A program made the translations under genes and the position numbers. From Alphaproteobacteria bacterium (GTDB lineage: Bacteria > Pseudomonadota > Alphaproteobacteria > RF32 > CAG-239), in NCBI GenBank assembly GCA_900769705.1, contig CAAGHP010000014.1, forward strand, positions 1 to 64,000: 64,000 bases of DNA, read 5' to 3'. Shown here piece after piece: positions 43,301-51,426 of this stretch (its first letter is position 1; each line of letters begins with the position of its first letter). Below the pieces are notes generated by a model that searched no databases, was not told the origin of the DNA, and saw only the letters and a program-made list of their open reading frames with translations.

Positions 43301-43867
43301 GAGATTGATGCTCATATAAACCGTTACAATCAGGTCGGCTATGTGAACGGCGCACCATATCAAAATGACGGGGTGCTGGATTCCAATGCTTCTCAGAATG
43401 ACGCCGGACGCTTTGTGCAAGACGCTAAAGGCGACCGCTATACCACATATGCTGATGGCGACAGTCCGTATAAGCAGATAAATGTCAAAACTACCGTAAC
43501 TCATACGGTTGATAACCAGCGGATGGATGGTGTCGGTATGTTCGGTATATTGGGCAATGTGCTTGGAGGTAAAAAGCTGCGAAAACGTGCCGGTTCTTTG
43601 CTGGATAGAATCTTTGGTAAAAAGAAACAGCCGGTAACCAAAGGCAAACAGTCTGAAGATAAAAAGCCAATAAAGATAAATATTGAAAACAAACAGCCGG
43701 TCAGCAATGAAGAAAAAATCGAAGAGCTGAAAAATAAAAAACAAGTTCAGCAGCAAGAGCCGGTCACCCGACAAAAAACTGAAGTTAAAACAGAACAAAA
43801 AAACGAGCAGAAGCCGCTGAACATACAGCAGACCGCTCAGAAAAAAGCTCTGGATAACCAAAGATAA
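40349..43867 (+). CDS. Giant orphan protein with a central membrane block
   Basis: The 1172-residue product has no family I recognise. Residues 1-670 are acidic, Asp/Glu/Lys/Gln-rich and mostly helical, with repeated ADLAPEDKAF/DKTPEQKS-like phrases. About residues 687-830 hold several hydrophobic, Gly/Ala-rich segments (AAALGFAATGNPGMASALGI). The rest contains a polar domain (HGTHIDPYRYLMAAHDAGAQ, GYVNGAPYQNDGVL) and a Lys/Gln/Pro-rich coiled tail. No N-terminal signal. It resembles the layout of membrane-inserting effectors or toxins, but that is only a likeness. GGAG before the ATG at 40349 sets the start. Confidence 0.75.
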   Translation: MVEYQNYAEAVEDEDFKEFVKQNWNRDIKDVREWELAAMFYKFKSRNGTLNEQDKDFLQKVENSAAQEDLDKLTDVHFPDKKYADLAPEDKAFIAVENKETKERNVALEDIKQFLDAQNLSANIENTTRSDVASAPAVQNFANDEEVYKAFHELADKHRYTPNNQQDFDEFISQKDAYLADKTPEQKSVVEEQLGRFLNNQDQDKMYYGNELYTVDDSFKKMYETAAKPKEQVNNNVPLGIVIDENKEKQPPIKEATEQEEARLRSFNSDQNDTLLDMVKVEALRDMKVISDDEWNKVPKQPEEMIQARIEMLNDKLPKLSDKQLAEYESRVTDKMVSNDELFNLVPPAALAKAYTGLDKQIAEEKDDAQKQNLAAKKEKIGARMEQLTTMLANKEHTFDDMYFADKTNIADVYDGYVQMYDALDKNWRDEKNNKTLAMQMRQGEQMLGEQFDEYKAQWNIKDVREGDADKLQKYYEELNNQLKGIEIDAETAKLVSNFKFLDDKGQVEPQFVDKDGNQSDVYSDGAKVIEGSKLDTSIRLAKQNVLLENIGVGTKFKADDLQKEVSAQLPQTLYALHVVDKVQKGATEHPKQFTDKKFLNQFTADLANPDKPMAISHQAFAAGVDEAVNATAGYADALAQTVGRDKPVVTSVFNPIQDLDKRADARTDNKTNKKTARIEMLKRTVKGAASAFLVSGAITTIGTMGANKVAGMAIGTSLAVGMTLWQIHKWRKQQKKEGKPAGFKAMLKNRKLVMTVATTAMGAAALGFAATGNPGMASALGIGALAVGTTNGVISNYGDSRKSGLGKFESAGWAAVQAIANVAGAYGGRVTANMAIDAYNHAHPDNDLFQHKEQEVTNRRETVYDDGVKERAKATVGKWYAGHEDMLQQRVDEINQYNQAHGTHIDPYRYLMAAHDAGAQAPDNMMLHNQGAPDVASHGNHKVLGAGWSQETGISQHEVNNLAHSVTSDGHVNLSPESVKAFQEIDAHINRYNQVGYVNGAPYQNDGVLDSNASQNDAGRFVQDAKGDRYTTYADGDSPYKQINVKTTVTHTVDNQRMDGVGMFGILGNVLGGKKLRKRAGSLLDRIFGKKKQPVTKGKQSEDKKPIKINIENKQPVSNEEKIEELKNKKQVQQQEPVTRQKTEVKTEQKNEQKPLNIQQTAQKKALDNQR

Positions 43868-43870
43868 AAA

Positions 43871-43913
43871 CAAAACAGTGTCGGTTGAGTACAAAAATCG
43901 GCGCTGTTTTTTT
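43871..43913 (+). terminator. Terminator after the giant orphan gene
   Basis: AAAACAGTGTCG (43871-43882) pairs with CGGCGCTGTTTT (43898-43909) with wobbles, then T-run. Confidence 0.65.
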
Positions 43914-43975
43914 GTGCTGCTAATAAAGTTTTTACATTCTTGACTTATGCTGAATATATATGCAAGGAGGCAAAA

Positions 43976-44776
43976 ATGAGAATATTGGCTTTTGATATCG
44001 GCGGCACAAAAATTTCTTCGGCGGTGGTTTCGGTGGGCGGAAAATTGCTCAGTCCGGCAATTTCGATGCCGACGCCTAAAGATGCAGGGAAAATAGAAGA
44101 ATATATAAAAAAGCGTTTAAGCGAAGAAGAATTTGACGGCGCGGCGGTGGCGACAGCCGGTGTGGTTTATAACGAAAAACTCGCGGCTAAGCCGTACAAT
44201 CTGCCGGCAGGATATGAAAACATTGGCTTCCATAAATTAACAGACAAACCGCTACTAGTAGAAAATGATGCTAACGCCGCTTTGTGGGCGGAATATAAAA
44301 TTGGTGTGCTGAAAGGAACAAAGCAGGCGGTTATGCTGACCTTGGGAACAGGTGTTGGCTGCGGTATAATCTGCGATGGCAGAATTTTACGCGGAAAAAC
44401 CGGCGCAGCGGGCGAGCCGCCATTTTTGCTATCCGGCGGAGATTTGGCAGCTTTGGCCGAGCAAAACGGTTTGAATGAATGTGATTGTTTTGCTCTTTAC
44501 AAACTGAAAAATGAACATAATAAGGCTGCGGAAAAAGCTTTTGCAGAATGGCAAAATCGTCTGATAGACAGCGTGTCTTTGCTGAATAGTATCCTAGACA
44601 CCGAAGCTGTGGCGCTATCCGGCAGTTTGGCGGAAATTGTGGACTATCCGACAGTTGAAAAGGCTGTAAATGCCAAAGGATATCACAATCCGCTGCGGCT
44701 GCAAAAAGCTGTAACCGGCAATAATGCAGGCTTAATCGGCGCAGCGTTGCTGCTGAAAGATAAAATAAATGACTAA
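43976..44776 (+). CDS. ROK family sugar kinase
   Basis: The 266-residue product has the ASKHA motifs of ROK kinases: AFDIGGTKISSAVV (phosphate loop), ENDANAALWAE and LTLGTGVGCGII followed by GAAGE. The ROK zinc motif CxCGxxGCxE is absent and the protein is shorter than typical ROK enzymes (about 300). It sits directly before anmK with an eight-base overlap, so an amino sugar from peptidoglycan recycling (GlcNAc or MurNAc) is the likely substrate. AAGGAGG before the ATG at 43976 is a perfect SD. Confidence 0.82.
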   Translation: MRILAFDIGGTKISSAVVSVGGKLLSPAISMPTPKDAGKIEEYIKKRLSEEEFDGAAVATAGVVYNEKLAAKPYNLPAGYENIGFHKLTDKPLLVENDANAALWAEYKIGVLKGTKQAVMLTLGTGVGCGIICDGRILRGKTGAAGEPPFLLSGGDLAALAEQNGLNECDCFALYKLKNEHNKAAEKAFAEWQNRLIDSVSLLNSILDTEAVALSGSLAEIVDYPTVEKAVNAKGYHNPLRLQKAVTGNNAGLIGAALLLKDKIND

Positions 44777-46070
44777 ATTGCGCATTATCGGTAATATGAC
44801 CGGAAACTCTATGGATGCCGTTGATGTGGTGCTGACAGAGTTTGACGAAGAAAAAATTACAGATATCTGCAGTTTAAGCATTCCTTATAGCGTGGCTGAA
44901 AAACAAAGCGTAGATGCTTTGCGGCAGAGAGTGGTTACACAGAAAATACCGGCATCCGAGCTGATAAAAGATAATGATTTTTTAGCCATACACCAAAAAT
45001 ATGTCTCAGGCGTAGCCAAGGCGATTAATGAACTTTGCCGTCGGAATAATATTGATAAAAGCAGCGTGCAGGCTATCGGCTTTCATGGCAAAACACTGGA
45101 CCATAATCCGCCGTCTCTGGCTAAAATCAACGGAACACTGCCGTTTACCACGCAAATGGGCTCGGCTCAACTGCTGGCAGATTTAACCGATATTCCTGTC
45201 ATAAATGACTTTCGCTCTGCTTTGCTGATGAACGGTTTTGAGGGAGCGCCGCTGGCAGCACCGCATAACGCGCATATTTCGCGGCAGGAAGGTGACGGCT
45301 GCTATATCAATGCCGGAAACACATCCAATTTGGCTTGGATAAAAGACGGTAAAGCGCAAATCAGCTGGGATGCCGGGCCGTTTAATGAGTATACGGATAG
45401 TTTTGTACTGCGTTATAAAGGCGCGGCGTTTGATAGGGGAGCGCATTGGGGCTTGCAGGGAAAATTATTGCCGGAGCTATTGCATTATCTGTTTGCGCTG
45501 GGGCGGAATTTTTATGAAATGCCTCTTCCGAAATCAGGAGATCCGGCTTTTTATAAAACTTCTGAGCTTTTTGCTTATATTGAAAACAACTATGAAAATC
45601 CGGCGAAACACGAACAGATTTTTTATGATATTCTGCACACTCTGGAATTTTTTGCCGGATATTTAGCGGCATATTCTGTCGCTTCTACACCGGATAATAT
45701 AGATTTAGCTGCAAATTTTGTTTTGTTCGGCGGCGGCTGGAAAAATCCACTTGCTCGCCAAAGCTTTGAAGATACGCTGTCGGGCAAAGTTCCGGCTCTG
45801 TTGCAACACCAAAAACTTTTTGAGGATTTTCGCCGACGCTTAAAGGCCGGTCCGCAGATTAAATATTCTAAGTTTGGCGAATTTATGGAAGCCCGTTTGT
45901 TTGCCGATTTGGCGCGCTATTATCTGGAACAGAGAAATTGGGAACTGCCGGAGCTGCAAGATTATAACAAACCGCTGATTTTAGGATATATCCGCTATCC
46001 TGGATTGGCGCCGATTGATGATTATTTAAGCAAAGCCGCCCGTGGCTGGCAAAACAACATAAATTTATAA
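44769..46070 (+). CDS. anmK: Anhydro-N-acetylmuramic acid kinase
   Basis: AnmK opens and phosphorylates 1,6-anhydroMurNAc to MurNAc-6-phosphate in wall recycling. The 433-residue product shows IIGNMTGNSMDAVDVVL (the GxMSGTSxDG loop, here varied), IGFHGKTLDH, DFRSALLMNGFEGAPLA, INAGNTSNLAWI, SWDAGPFNEYTD and FGGGWKNPL near the end. The catalytic Asp of the DTGPGN-type motif is kept as DAGPFN. It is longer than the usual 370 residues by inserts in the second half. The variations suggest an outlying branch. Confidence 0.85.
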   Translation: MTKLRIIGNMTGNSMDAVDVVLTEFDEEKITDICSLSIPYSVAEKQSVDALRQRVVTQKIPASELIKDNDFLAIHQKYVSGVAKAINELCRRNNIDKSSVQAIGFHGKTLDHNPPSLAKINGTLPFTTQMGSAQLLADLTDIPVINDFRSALLMNGFEGAPLAAPHNAHISRQEGDGCYINAGNTSNLAWIKDGKAQISWDAGPFNEYTDSFVLRYKGAAFDRGAHWGLQGKLLPELLHYLFALGRNFYEMPLPKSGDPAFYKTSELFAYIENNYENPAKHEQIFYDILHTLEFFAGYLAAYSVASTPDNIDLAANFVLFGGGWKNPLARQSFEDTLSGKVPALLQHQKLFEDFRRRLKAGPQIKYSKFGEFMEARLFADLARYYLEQRNWELPELQDYNKPLILGYIRYPGLAPIDDYLSKAARGWQNNINL

Positions 46071-46080
46071 GGAGAAAATT

Positions 46081-46518
46081 ATGAAAAAATTTTTGATTGC
46101 AATAATAGTTTTAGCTTTGTCCTGCGAAACCGTCTCGGCTCAGATGAGCGACACACTTGGCGCATTGTTGATTGACGGCGAGCTTTCTACGCAAGGCTAT
46201 CAAGCGTTAGGGCAAGGGCAACAGGCTGTTAATAGAATGCGTTTTCAGCAGGATTTGGGCAATTTGGTGGCCGAAGTGCAAACTGCATATTTGGGTAATT
46301 ATGCAGGTTTGAGCAAAGCCGGATTGGATTTTAACGGTTTTGTCGGAATAAATTGGGATATTGCTTCTGCTGATGACGGCGGATTTTATGTGACTTTTGA
46401 CGGACTGGACGGTGCAACCTGCTTTGTTTGCCAAAATGGAACCGGCGCCCGTCATGCTGAAATCAACGGCGGCGGCAGCTGTCAGCAGAGCGGAAACAAA
46501 GTTAAATTGCTTTTTTAA
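46081..46518 (+). CDS. Secreted pilin-like domain protein with a Sec signal
   Basis: The 145-residue product starts with a conventional Sec signal peptide (MKKFLIAIIVLALSCETVSA) instead of a prepilin leader. The rest resembles the two pilin-like proteins in this window: LVAEVQTAYLGNYAGLSKAG matches LVANIKTLYAQQNTYAGLTNG, and FYVTFDGLDGATC matches FYIKFEGLSREQC. It is therefore a pilin head domain without the polymerising N-terminal helix. It lies ten bases after anmK and overlaps convergent cca by 17 bases. Confidence 0.65.
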   Translation: MKKFLIAIIVLALSCETVSAQMSDTLGALLIDGELSTQGYQALGQGQQAVNRMRFQQDLGNLVAEVQTAYLGNYAGLSKAGLDFNGFVGINWDIASADDGGFYVTFDGLDGATCFVCQNGTGARHAEINGGGSCQQSGNKVKLLF

Positions 46519-47734
46519 CAAATTCCAGCAATTCATTGCGGGTTAGATTGAAGTTGCTGTCAATCCATTGCTGCTCCAGTAAAGTAAGAGTTTGTCCGAT
46601 TTTTTCTCCGGTAGCGATATTTTGCTCTATCAGGTCTCGTCCCCGCAGCGGAAAAATAGGTACAACCGCGTCTTCCACTTCTTGAAGTACATTGGCTACT
46701 TTAGAACTTTCAATGTTATAAATTGCCGCTGTCAGCAGAATTTTATCCAGACAGAATGTTTTGCCATAGCGGTAAATAAAACGCAGGCGCTGGCTTGGAG
46801 TAGAAATATTTTCGGGCATTAAGTTAATTTTAGCCCAGTTTATAAAGTTATCTTTCTGCTGTTTAGAAAAACGTAAGGTCCGCGCCATATTCTCTGCTTC
46901 TGAAGCATTGGGCTGATAGAGAACAAACAATCGGCGTAGAAAATTACCTTCATATTTCATATCTTCCACCAGCTCTGTCAAGTGCTTCAAAGCGTTAATA
47001 TGGACAGATTTGCTCGGCAGAAAGTAACTTAATATGTCATTATCAAAGATAATCTGCATGGTTTCAGCAGCTTTAGGGGTTACAAGCAATTTAAACAGCT
47101 CGTCGCGCACTCGTTCGATAGAAAGTGTGCGCAATCCGTCTTTGTTGGCAACACAGGCTTTTAAGGCTTCTTTGTTCATCGGCTGTTTGCTGAAAATAGA
47201 ATAAAAACGGAAAAAACGCATAATCCGCAGATAGTCTTCTTTTATGCGTTCATCCGGATTGCCGATAAAGCGGACAATTCCGTTTTCCAAATCGTTTATG
47301 CCGTTGTAATAATCAAACACATTGCCGTATAAATCTGCATATACCGCATTTATGGTCAAGTCGCGGCGTGAGGCGTCCACGCTCCAATCATCGGTAAATT
47401 CCACTTCGGCATGTCGTCCGTCGGTTATCACATCACGGCGCAGAGAAGTAACTTCCAGCGCCTGATTATCTATAATTACTCCGATAGTGCCGAATTTTAG
47501 CCCGATAGGCACGGTTTTCAGCCCATAGTCTTCACAAGCTTCAACAAGCTCGTCCGGAGACAAATCGGAAGCCAAATCCAAGTCAAAGTTATTATGGCGG
47601 CCGGCCAGAGGATCGCGCACGGCACCGCCGACAAAACGCAGAGTGCCGCCATGCGCTTCAACCGCGTCAAACAAACGGTAAATCCGTTTGGAAGTTAAAA
47701 TTTTTGACATATCTAAAAAATTCGGCTTCATCAT
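46502..47734 (-). CDS. CCA tRNA nucleotidyltransferase / poly(A) polymerase family
   Basis: A 410-residue class II nucleotidyltransferase. Motif A reads FVGGAVRDPLAG and the metal pair is in FDLDLASD; SRRDLTINAVY and KEDYLRIMRFFRFYSIF follow. The family contains CCA-adding enzymes and poly(A) polymerases that cannot be separated by eye; in Alphaproteobacteria the single gene is usually the CCA enzyme. Both tRNAs here encode CCA, so repair is the probable task. AGAGGA supports the start at 47734. Confidence 0.9.
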   Translation of the reverse strand: MMKPNFLDMSKILTSKRIYRLFDAVEAHGGTLRFVGGAVRDPLAGRHNNFDLDLASDLSPDELVEACEDYGLKTVPIGLKFGTIGVIIDNQALEVTSLRRDVITDGRHAEVEFTDDWSVDASRRDLTINAVYADLYGNVFDYYNGINDLENGIVRFIGNPDERIKEDYLRIMRFFRFYSIFSKQPMNKEALKACVANKDGLRTLSIERVRDELFKLLVTPKAAETMQIIFDNDILSYFLPSKSVHINALKHLTELVEDMKYEGNFLRRLFVLYQPNASEAENMARTLRFSKQQKDNFINWAKINLMPENISTPSQRLRFIYRYGKTFCLDKILLTAAIYNIESSKVANVLQEVEDAVVPIFPLRGRDLIEQNIATGEKIGQTLTLLEQQWIDSNFNLTRNELLEFVKKAI

Positions 47735-47835
47735 AACTCAAAATTTCCTCTTGTATTTTTTGTAAATTTTAATAGTTTATATATAATTTTCAGCTATAAT
47801 CCAAGTAAAATTTAAGTGCAAAAGGATAAAAAAGA

Positions 47836-48345
47836 ATGTTAAAATATTTATTGGTTTTGGGAGGCTTGTTATTCAGCGTATCTGCAAAAGCTGCAGAAAT
47901 GCCTAAAGTTTTGGGAGAATACGGCGATTGGATTGCTTGGACTTATAATGACAGAGGCAATTTGATTTGCTATATGTCATCGACTCCTAAAAAAGACGAG
48001 GGCAAATATACCAAGCGCGGCGATATTTATACCATTATTACTCATCGTCCGGCCGAAAAAACTTTTGACGAAGTAAGCTTTGTGGCCGGTTACAGCTTTG
48101 ATACCAAAGCGCCGTTTACGATTAAAATCGGCGATAAAATTTTCAAAAATACCTTTACCGATGGAACTAAAGGCTGGATGGTAAACGGGCAGGAAGACCT
48201 AAAGTTGATTGCTGCCATGAAACGCGGCGAACGTATGATTGTGGACGGTAAATCTAATCGCGGAACTACCACAAAAGATACTTATTCTTTAAAGGGTTTT
48301 TCAAGCGCCTATCAGGCAATTTCAGCTAAATGCAAGAAAAAATAA
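47836..48345 (+). CDS. Invasion-associated locus B (IalB) family protein
   Basis: The 169-residue product has a signal peptide (MLKYLLVLGGLLFSVSAKA) and the IalB pattern: YGDWIAWTYN, LICYMSSTPKK, FVAGYSFDTKAPFTIKIGDK and SLKGFSSAYQAISAKC at the end. IalB proteins are alphaproteobacterial envelope proteins first described in Bartonella invasion; many free-living members exist, so a role in virulence should not be read into it. It is usual to find it just before rlmN. Confidence 0.88.
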   Translation: MLKYLLVLGGLLFSVSAKAAEMPKVLGEYGDWIAWTYNDRGNLICYMSSTPKKDEGKYTKRGDIYTIITHRPAEKTFDEVSFVAGYSFDTKAPFTIKIGDKIFKNTFTDGTKGWMVNGQEDLKLIAAMKRGERMIVDGKSNRGTTTKDTYSLKGFSSAYQAISAKCKKK

Positions 48346-48347
48346 CC

Positions 48348-49433
48348 ATGACGGAAAAAACAGAACTTATCGGCTTAAACAAAGAAGAACTGCAGGCTGC
48401 TTTAACCGCAATCGGCGAAAAGCCGTTTCGTGCTAAACAGTTGTGGCAATGGCTTTATTATTTTGGCGAAACCGATTTTGCCAAAATGAGTAATCTTTCT
48501 AAAGAGCTACGCCAAAAATTAGCCGATAATTTCACTGTCAGCCGTCCAAAAATTGTGGCAGAACAGCTGTCAACCGATAAAACCCGCAAGTGGCTTTTGG
48601 AGTTCAAAGACGGACAACGGGTTGAAATGGTTTATATACCGGAAGAGGATAGGGGCGCGGTTTGCATCTCTACGCAAGTCGGTTGTGCAGTCGGCTGCAA
48701 ATTCTGCCATACCGGAAGCCAAAAGTTGACACGTAACCTGACTGCCGGAGAAATAGTCAGCGAATTTATGGTGGCGCGCGATACTTACGGAGAATGGCCA
48801 AGTCCGACCAATGAAACCCGCTATCTTTCCAATATTGTGGTGATGGGTATGGGGGAACCGCTGCATAATATGGAAAATACAATAAAAGCCTTGCAGATTT
48901 TGACTGATGGTGACGGTATTGCTATTTCACGCCGCCGTGTGACAATGTCAACTTCAGGTATTGCACCGAAAATTTTACCGGCTTTACAGCAAACCGGAGT
49001 GCGCTTAGCCGTTTCTTTGCATGCGCCGAATAATGAAATTCGTTCGCAGATTATGCCGATTAACAACCGCTATCCGATTGAAGAAGTTATGGAGGCCTGT
49101 CGGGCTTATCAAAACGGTGACGGCAGTCGCTATATCACTTTTGAATATTTGCTGCTGAACGAAATTAACGACAGTTTGGATTGTGCACGTGAACTTATTG
49201 CATTGATGAAAAAATATCAGCTGCGTGCAAGTTTTAATCTGATTCCGTTTAATCCGTGGCCGGGGTGCGCTTTTGCGCCAAGTTCAAATAACCGTGTACA
49301 CGCTTTTGCGCGCGAATTGGAAAAGGCCGGTTTTGCTGCGCCGGTTAGGGTTGCACGCGGACAAGATATTTTGGCTGCCTGTGGACAATTAAAGTCTAAA
49401 AAAGATACAGAAGATAAAAAAACTGCTAAATGA
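48348..49433 (+). CDS. rlmN: Dual-specificity 23S rRNA/tRNA methyltransferase RlmN
   Basis: RlmN is a radical-SAM enzyme methylating C2 of A2503 in 23S rRNA and A37 in tRNAs. The 361 residues have CAVGCKFCHTG as cluster motif, VVMGMGEPLHNM, RRVTMSTSGIAPKI and the C-terminal methyl-carrying Cys in AACGQL. The start at 48348 is two bases past the ialB stop; an ATG six codons earlier lies within ialB. The 3' end overlaps the convergent response regulator by eight bases. Confidence 0.95.
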   Translation: MTEKTELIGLNKEELQAALTAIGEKPFRAKQLWQWLYYFGETDFAKMSNLSKELRQKLADNFTVSRPKIVAEQLSTDKTRKWLLEFKDGQRVEMVYIPEEDRGAVCISTQVGCAVGCKFCHTGSQKLTRNLTAGEIVSEFMVARDTYGEWPSPTNETRYLSNIVVMGMGEPLHNMENTIKALQILTDGDGIAISRRRVTMSTSGIAPKILPALQQTGVRLAVSLHAPNNEIRSQIMPINNRYPIEEVMEACRAYQNGDGSRYITFEYLLLNEINDSLDCARELIALMKKYQLRASFNLIPFNPWPGCAFAPSSNNRVHAFARELEKAGFAAPVRVARGQDILAACGQLKSKKDTEDKKTAK

Positions 49434-50052
49434 TTCCCATTTTTTGCGCTGTGACCACGGCTTGGGTGCGATTGCTGACATGCAGAGTGCGTAAAAGAGC
49501 ATTGATGTGTAGTTTTACCGTGGATTCTGAAACACCCATGTCATAAGCAATTTGTTTGTTAGATTTGCCTTGTGCTATCAAATCTAAAACCTGAGATTGG
49601 CGGTTGGTTAGGTTTTTTAAGCCGCTGTTTCTGCCGCTTGTGCCGGTTAAACGCATTGAATGAGGCAATGTTTGCGGAATATAAGTTTCGCCGGACAAAA
49701 TACGTTTGAGAGCATCTTCAATTTCGCTCATTTCGGCTGTTTTCAAAATATAACCGTTGGTGCCGGCAGAGATTATGCGTTTGATAGTTAAAATATCTTC
49801 GGATGATGATATAACTACTATTTTGCTGTTTGTGGCTAGCTGTCGTATTTTTATCAAACTTTCATGCCATGGCAAATCGCGCAAATCCACGTCAAGAATG
49901 ATTAGAGATATATCGTTTTGCAGGTTCAGTGTGTTTATAATTTCTGAAAAGCCGGACAGCTGTTCAACTTTTGCAGCGGTAAACATTTTTTGAAGACAAA
50001 GATTCAGCCCGTTGCGAAAAAGCGGAGAACTATCAGCAATTATAATTTTCAT
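49426..50052 (-). CDS. LuxR/NarL-family response regulator
   Basis: The 208-residue product has a receiver domain (1-120; phospho-acceptor Asp54 in IILDVDLRD, Lys in YILKTAE) and a LuxR helix-turn-helix (about 145-205, LTNRQSQVLDLIAQGKSNKQIAYDMGVSESTVK). No sensor kinase gene is adjacent, so it is an orphan regulator here. The target genes are unknown. Confidence 0.92.
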   Translation of the reverse strand: MKIIIADSSPLFRNGLNLCLQKMFTAAKVEQLSGFSEIINTLNLQNDISLIILDVDLRDLPWHESLIKIRQLATNSKIVVISSSEDILTIKRIISAGTNGYILKTAEMSEIEDALKRILSGETYIPQTLPHSMRLTGTSGRNSGLKNLTNRQSQVLDLIAQGKSNKQIAYDMGVSESTVKLHINALLRTLHVSNRTQAVVTAQKMGII

Positions 50053-50148
50053 TATCCAATCTCCTCTAAATTTTGGAAAAAATGCAATCGATAAGATATA
50101 TATGGGCTGTCGGTAGGTTTTAAAGGGGGAAAGACAATTTATTGCAAA

Positions 50149-50613
50149 TTATTTAAGACGCGGCAGTTCTATGTAGGCGACTCCTGCTTCGGTAAACATC
50201 TGCGCTGAATAATTAAGCTTGTCGCGCCAAGTGTTTTTAGGGTCATTCTCTGTTGGCTTATATTCATAGGTTATAACTTCTTTAATACCGGCTTGAATGA
50301 TAGCGCGAGCGCAGTCAGTGCAAGGCGTAAGCGTGCAAAAAATAGTGCAGCCTTTGAGCTGTGTACCGGTCAGGCAGGCATTGTAAATAGCATTGCGTTC
50401 GGCATGTTCAAAAAAATCATATTTAGTCGGGCGTTTCATACGTTCAGGAATATCGTCGGAAACTCCTCGTACCAAGCCGTTATAACCGGTGGCGCGGATT
50501 TCTTTGTCGGGGCCGACAACCACTGCTCCGGTTTGAGTTGATGGATCTTTTGACCAGCTCGAAACTAACTCTGCCAATTCTAAAAAGCGATAATTCCATT
50601 TTTCTGAAAACAT
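50149..50613 (-). CDS. dCMP deaminase family protein
   Basis: A 154-residue zinc deaminase of the ComEB/dCMP deaminase type. Zinc ligands and catalytic Glu are in EHAERNAIYNA (HAE) and LTPCTDCARAII (PCxxC). SKDPSTQTGAVVVGPDKEIRATGYNG is the family opening. It would convert dCMP to dUMP for thymidylate synthesis, or act as a salvage deaminase. It is transcribed alone or with the upstream ArsR-like gene. Confidence 0.9.
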   Translation of the reverse strand: MFSEKWNYRFLELAELVSSWSKDPSTQTGAVVVGPDKEIRATGYNGLVRGVSDDIPERMKRPTKYDFFEHAERNAIYNACLTGTQLKGCTIFCTLTPCTDCARAIIQAGIKEVITYEYKPTENDPKNTWRDKLNYSAQMFTEAGVAYIELPRLK

Positions 50614-50682
50614 ATAGAGCCTCCCATTTGTCTGAACTGTTGATTAGTATAGCAGAATATGAGGTTAATTCAACAAATTATT

Positions 50683-51324
50683 TCAAACAAGCCTGCCGAT
50701 TTGGGCATAGCGTTTGCGAATGCATTGCAGCGCGGTTTTGTGAACGCCTTTAGTAATGCTGTAATAGATAAAGCGCCCATCGCGCCGGCTGCTGACAAAA
50801 GCATCATCTTTGAGACGGCGCAAGTATTGAGAAACCTTGAGCTGTTCGCTGTTTATTCCTTGTACAATTTCCGTGACATTGCTTTCATTATGGAGCAGTA
50901 AAAATTCCAGAATCCTCATCTTATCATAGTTTGCAAAAAGCTTAATGCGGTTGGCGGCCATGGTGGTGTAATCAGTCGGTAAAACCGCTTTATAGCCATC
51001 AGCTAAAAAACGGATACTGTCTGTCATGTAGCCGTAAAGTTTGCGCAGACATTCAAATATGCTGGCCGGATATTCTTCTTGAATGCGGTAATAAATAAAA
51101 ATTCCGTGCCGCTGTGCAATAACTAAGCCGGCATCGCGCAGTTTTTTGAGGCTTTGCGAAACAATCATCTGTTCTTCTTTTACGGCTTTGGTAATTTTCG
51201 AAACTGAGGCTTCGCCGTTTACATCCAAAAATTCTAAAATCTGCAGGCGCAGCGGGTGTGCAATGTAGCTTATACCCTTTACTGCCTGTTTCATTATTTC
51301 TGTCGGAAGTTGCTGTTCTGTCAT
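50683..51324 (-). CDS. Tandem ArsR-like winged-helix regulator
   Basis: The 213-residue product contains two complete ArsR-type winged helices: IAHPLRLQILEFLDVNG...VSQSLKKLRDAGLVIAQRHGIFIYYRI (about 20-80) and LFANYDKMRILEFLLLHNE...VSQYLRRLKDDAFVSSRRDGRFIYYSI (about 125-190). Single-domain ArsR proteins dimerise; here one chain carries both. No cysteine metal site typical of ArsR/SmtB is visible, so the signal is unknown. The start is at 51324. Confidence 0.85.
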   Translation of the reverse strand: MTEQQLPTEIMKQAVKGISYIAHPLRLQILEFLDVNGEASVSKITKAVKEEQMIVSQSLKKLRDAGLVIAQRHGIFIYYRIQEEYPASIFECLRKLYGYMTDSIRFLADGYKAVLPTDYTTMAANRIKLFANYDKMRILEFLLLHNESNVTEIVQGINSEQLKVSQYLRRLKDDAFVSSRRDGRFIYYSITKGVHKTALQCIRKRYAQIGRLV

Positions 51325-51385
51325 TGTATCCTCAATATCTTGTTTTTTCTATATATAGCAAAAAATCTAAGTTTTACAAACAAAA

Positions 51386-51417
51386 AAACAGCCTTCATTA
51401 AAAAATGAAAGCTGTTT
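51386..51417 (-). terminator. Terminator after the gene at 51427
   Basis: A 14-bp stem with one mismatch (51386-51399 with 51404-51417); on the minus strand it ends in GCTGTTTTTTTG. Confidence 0.8.
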
Positions 51418-51426
51418 AAATTTTAT

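Noticed and set aside
42779..43894. Long open frame (371 codons) on the minus strand
   Set aside because: It is antisense to the giant orphan gene, has no ribosome binding site, and its sequence is a by-product of the sense codons.
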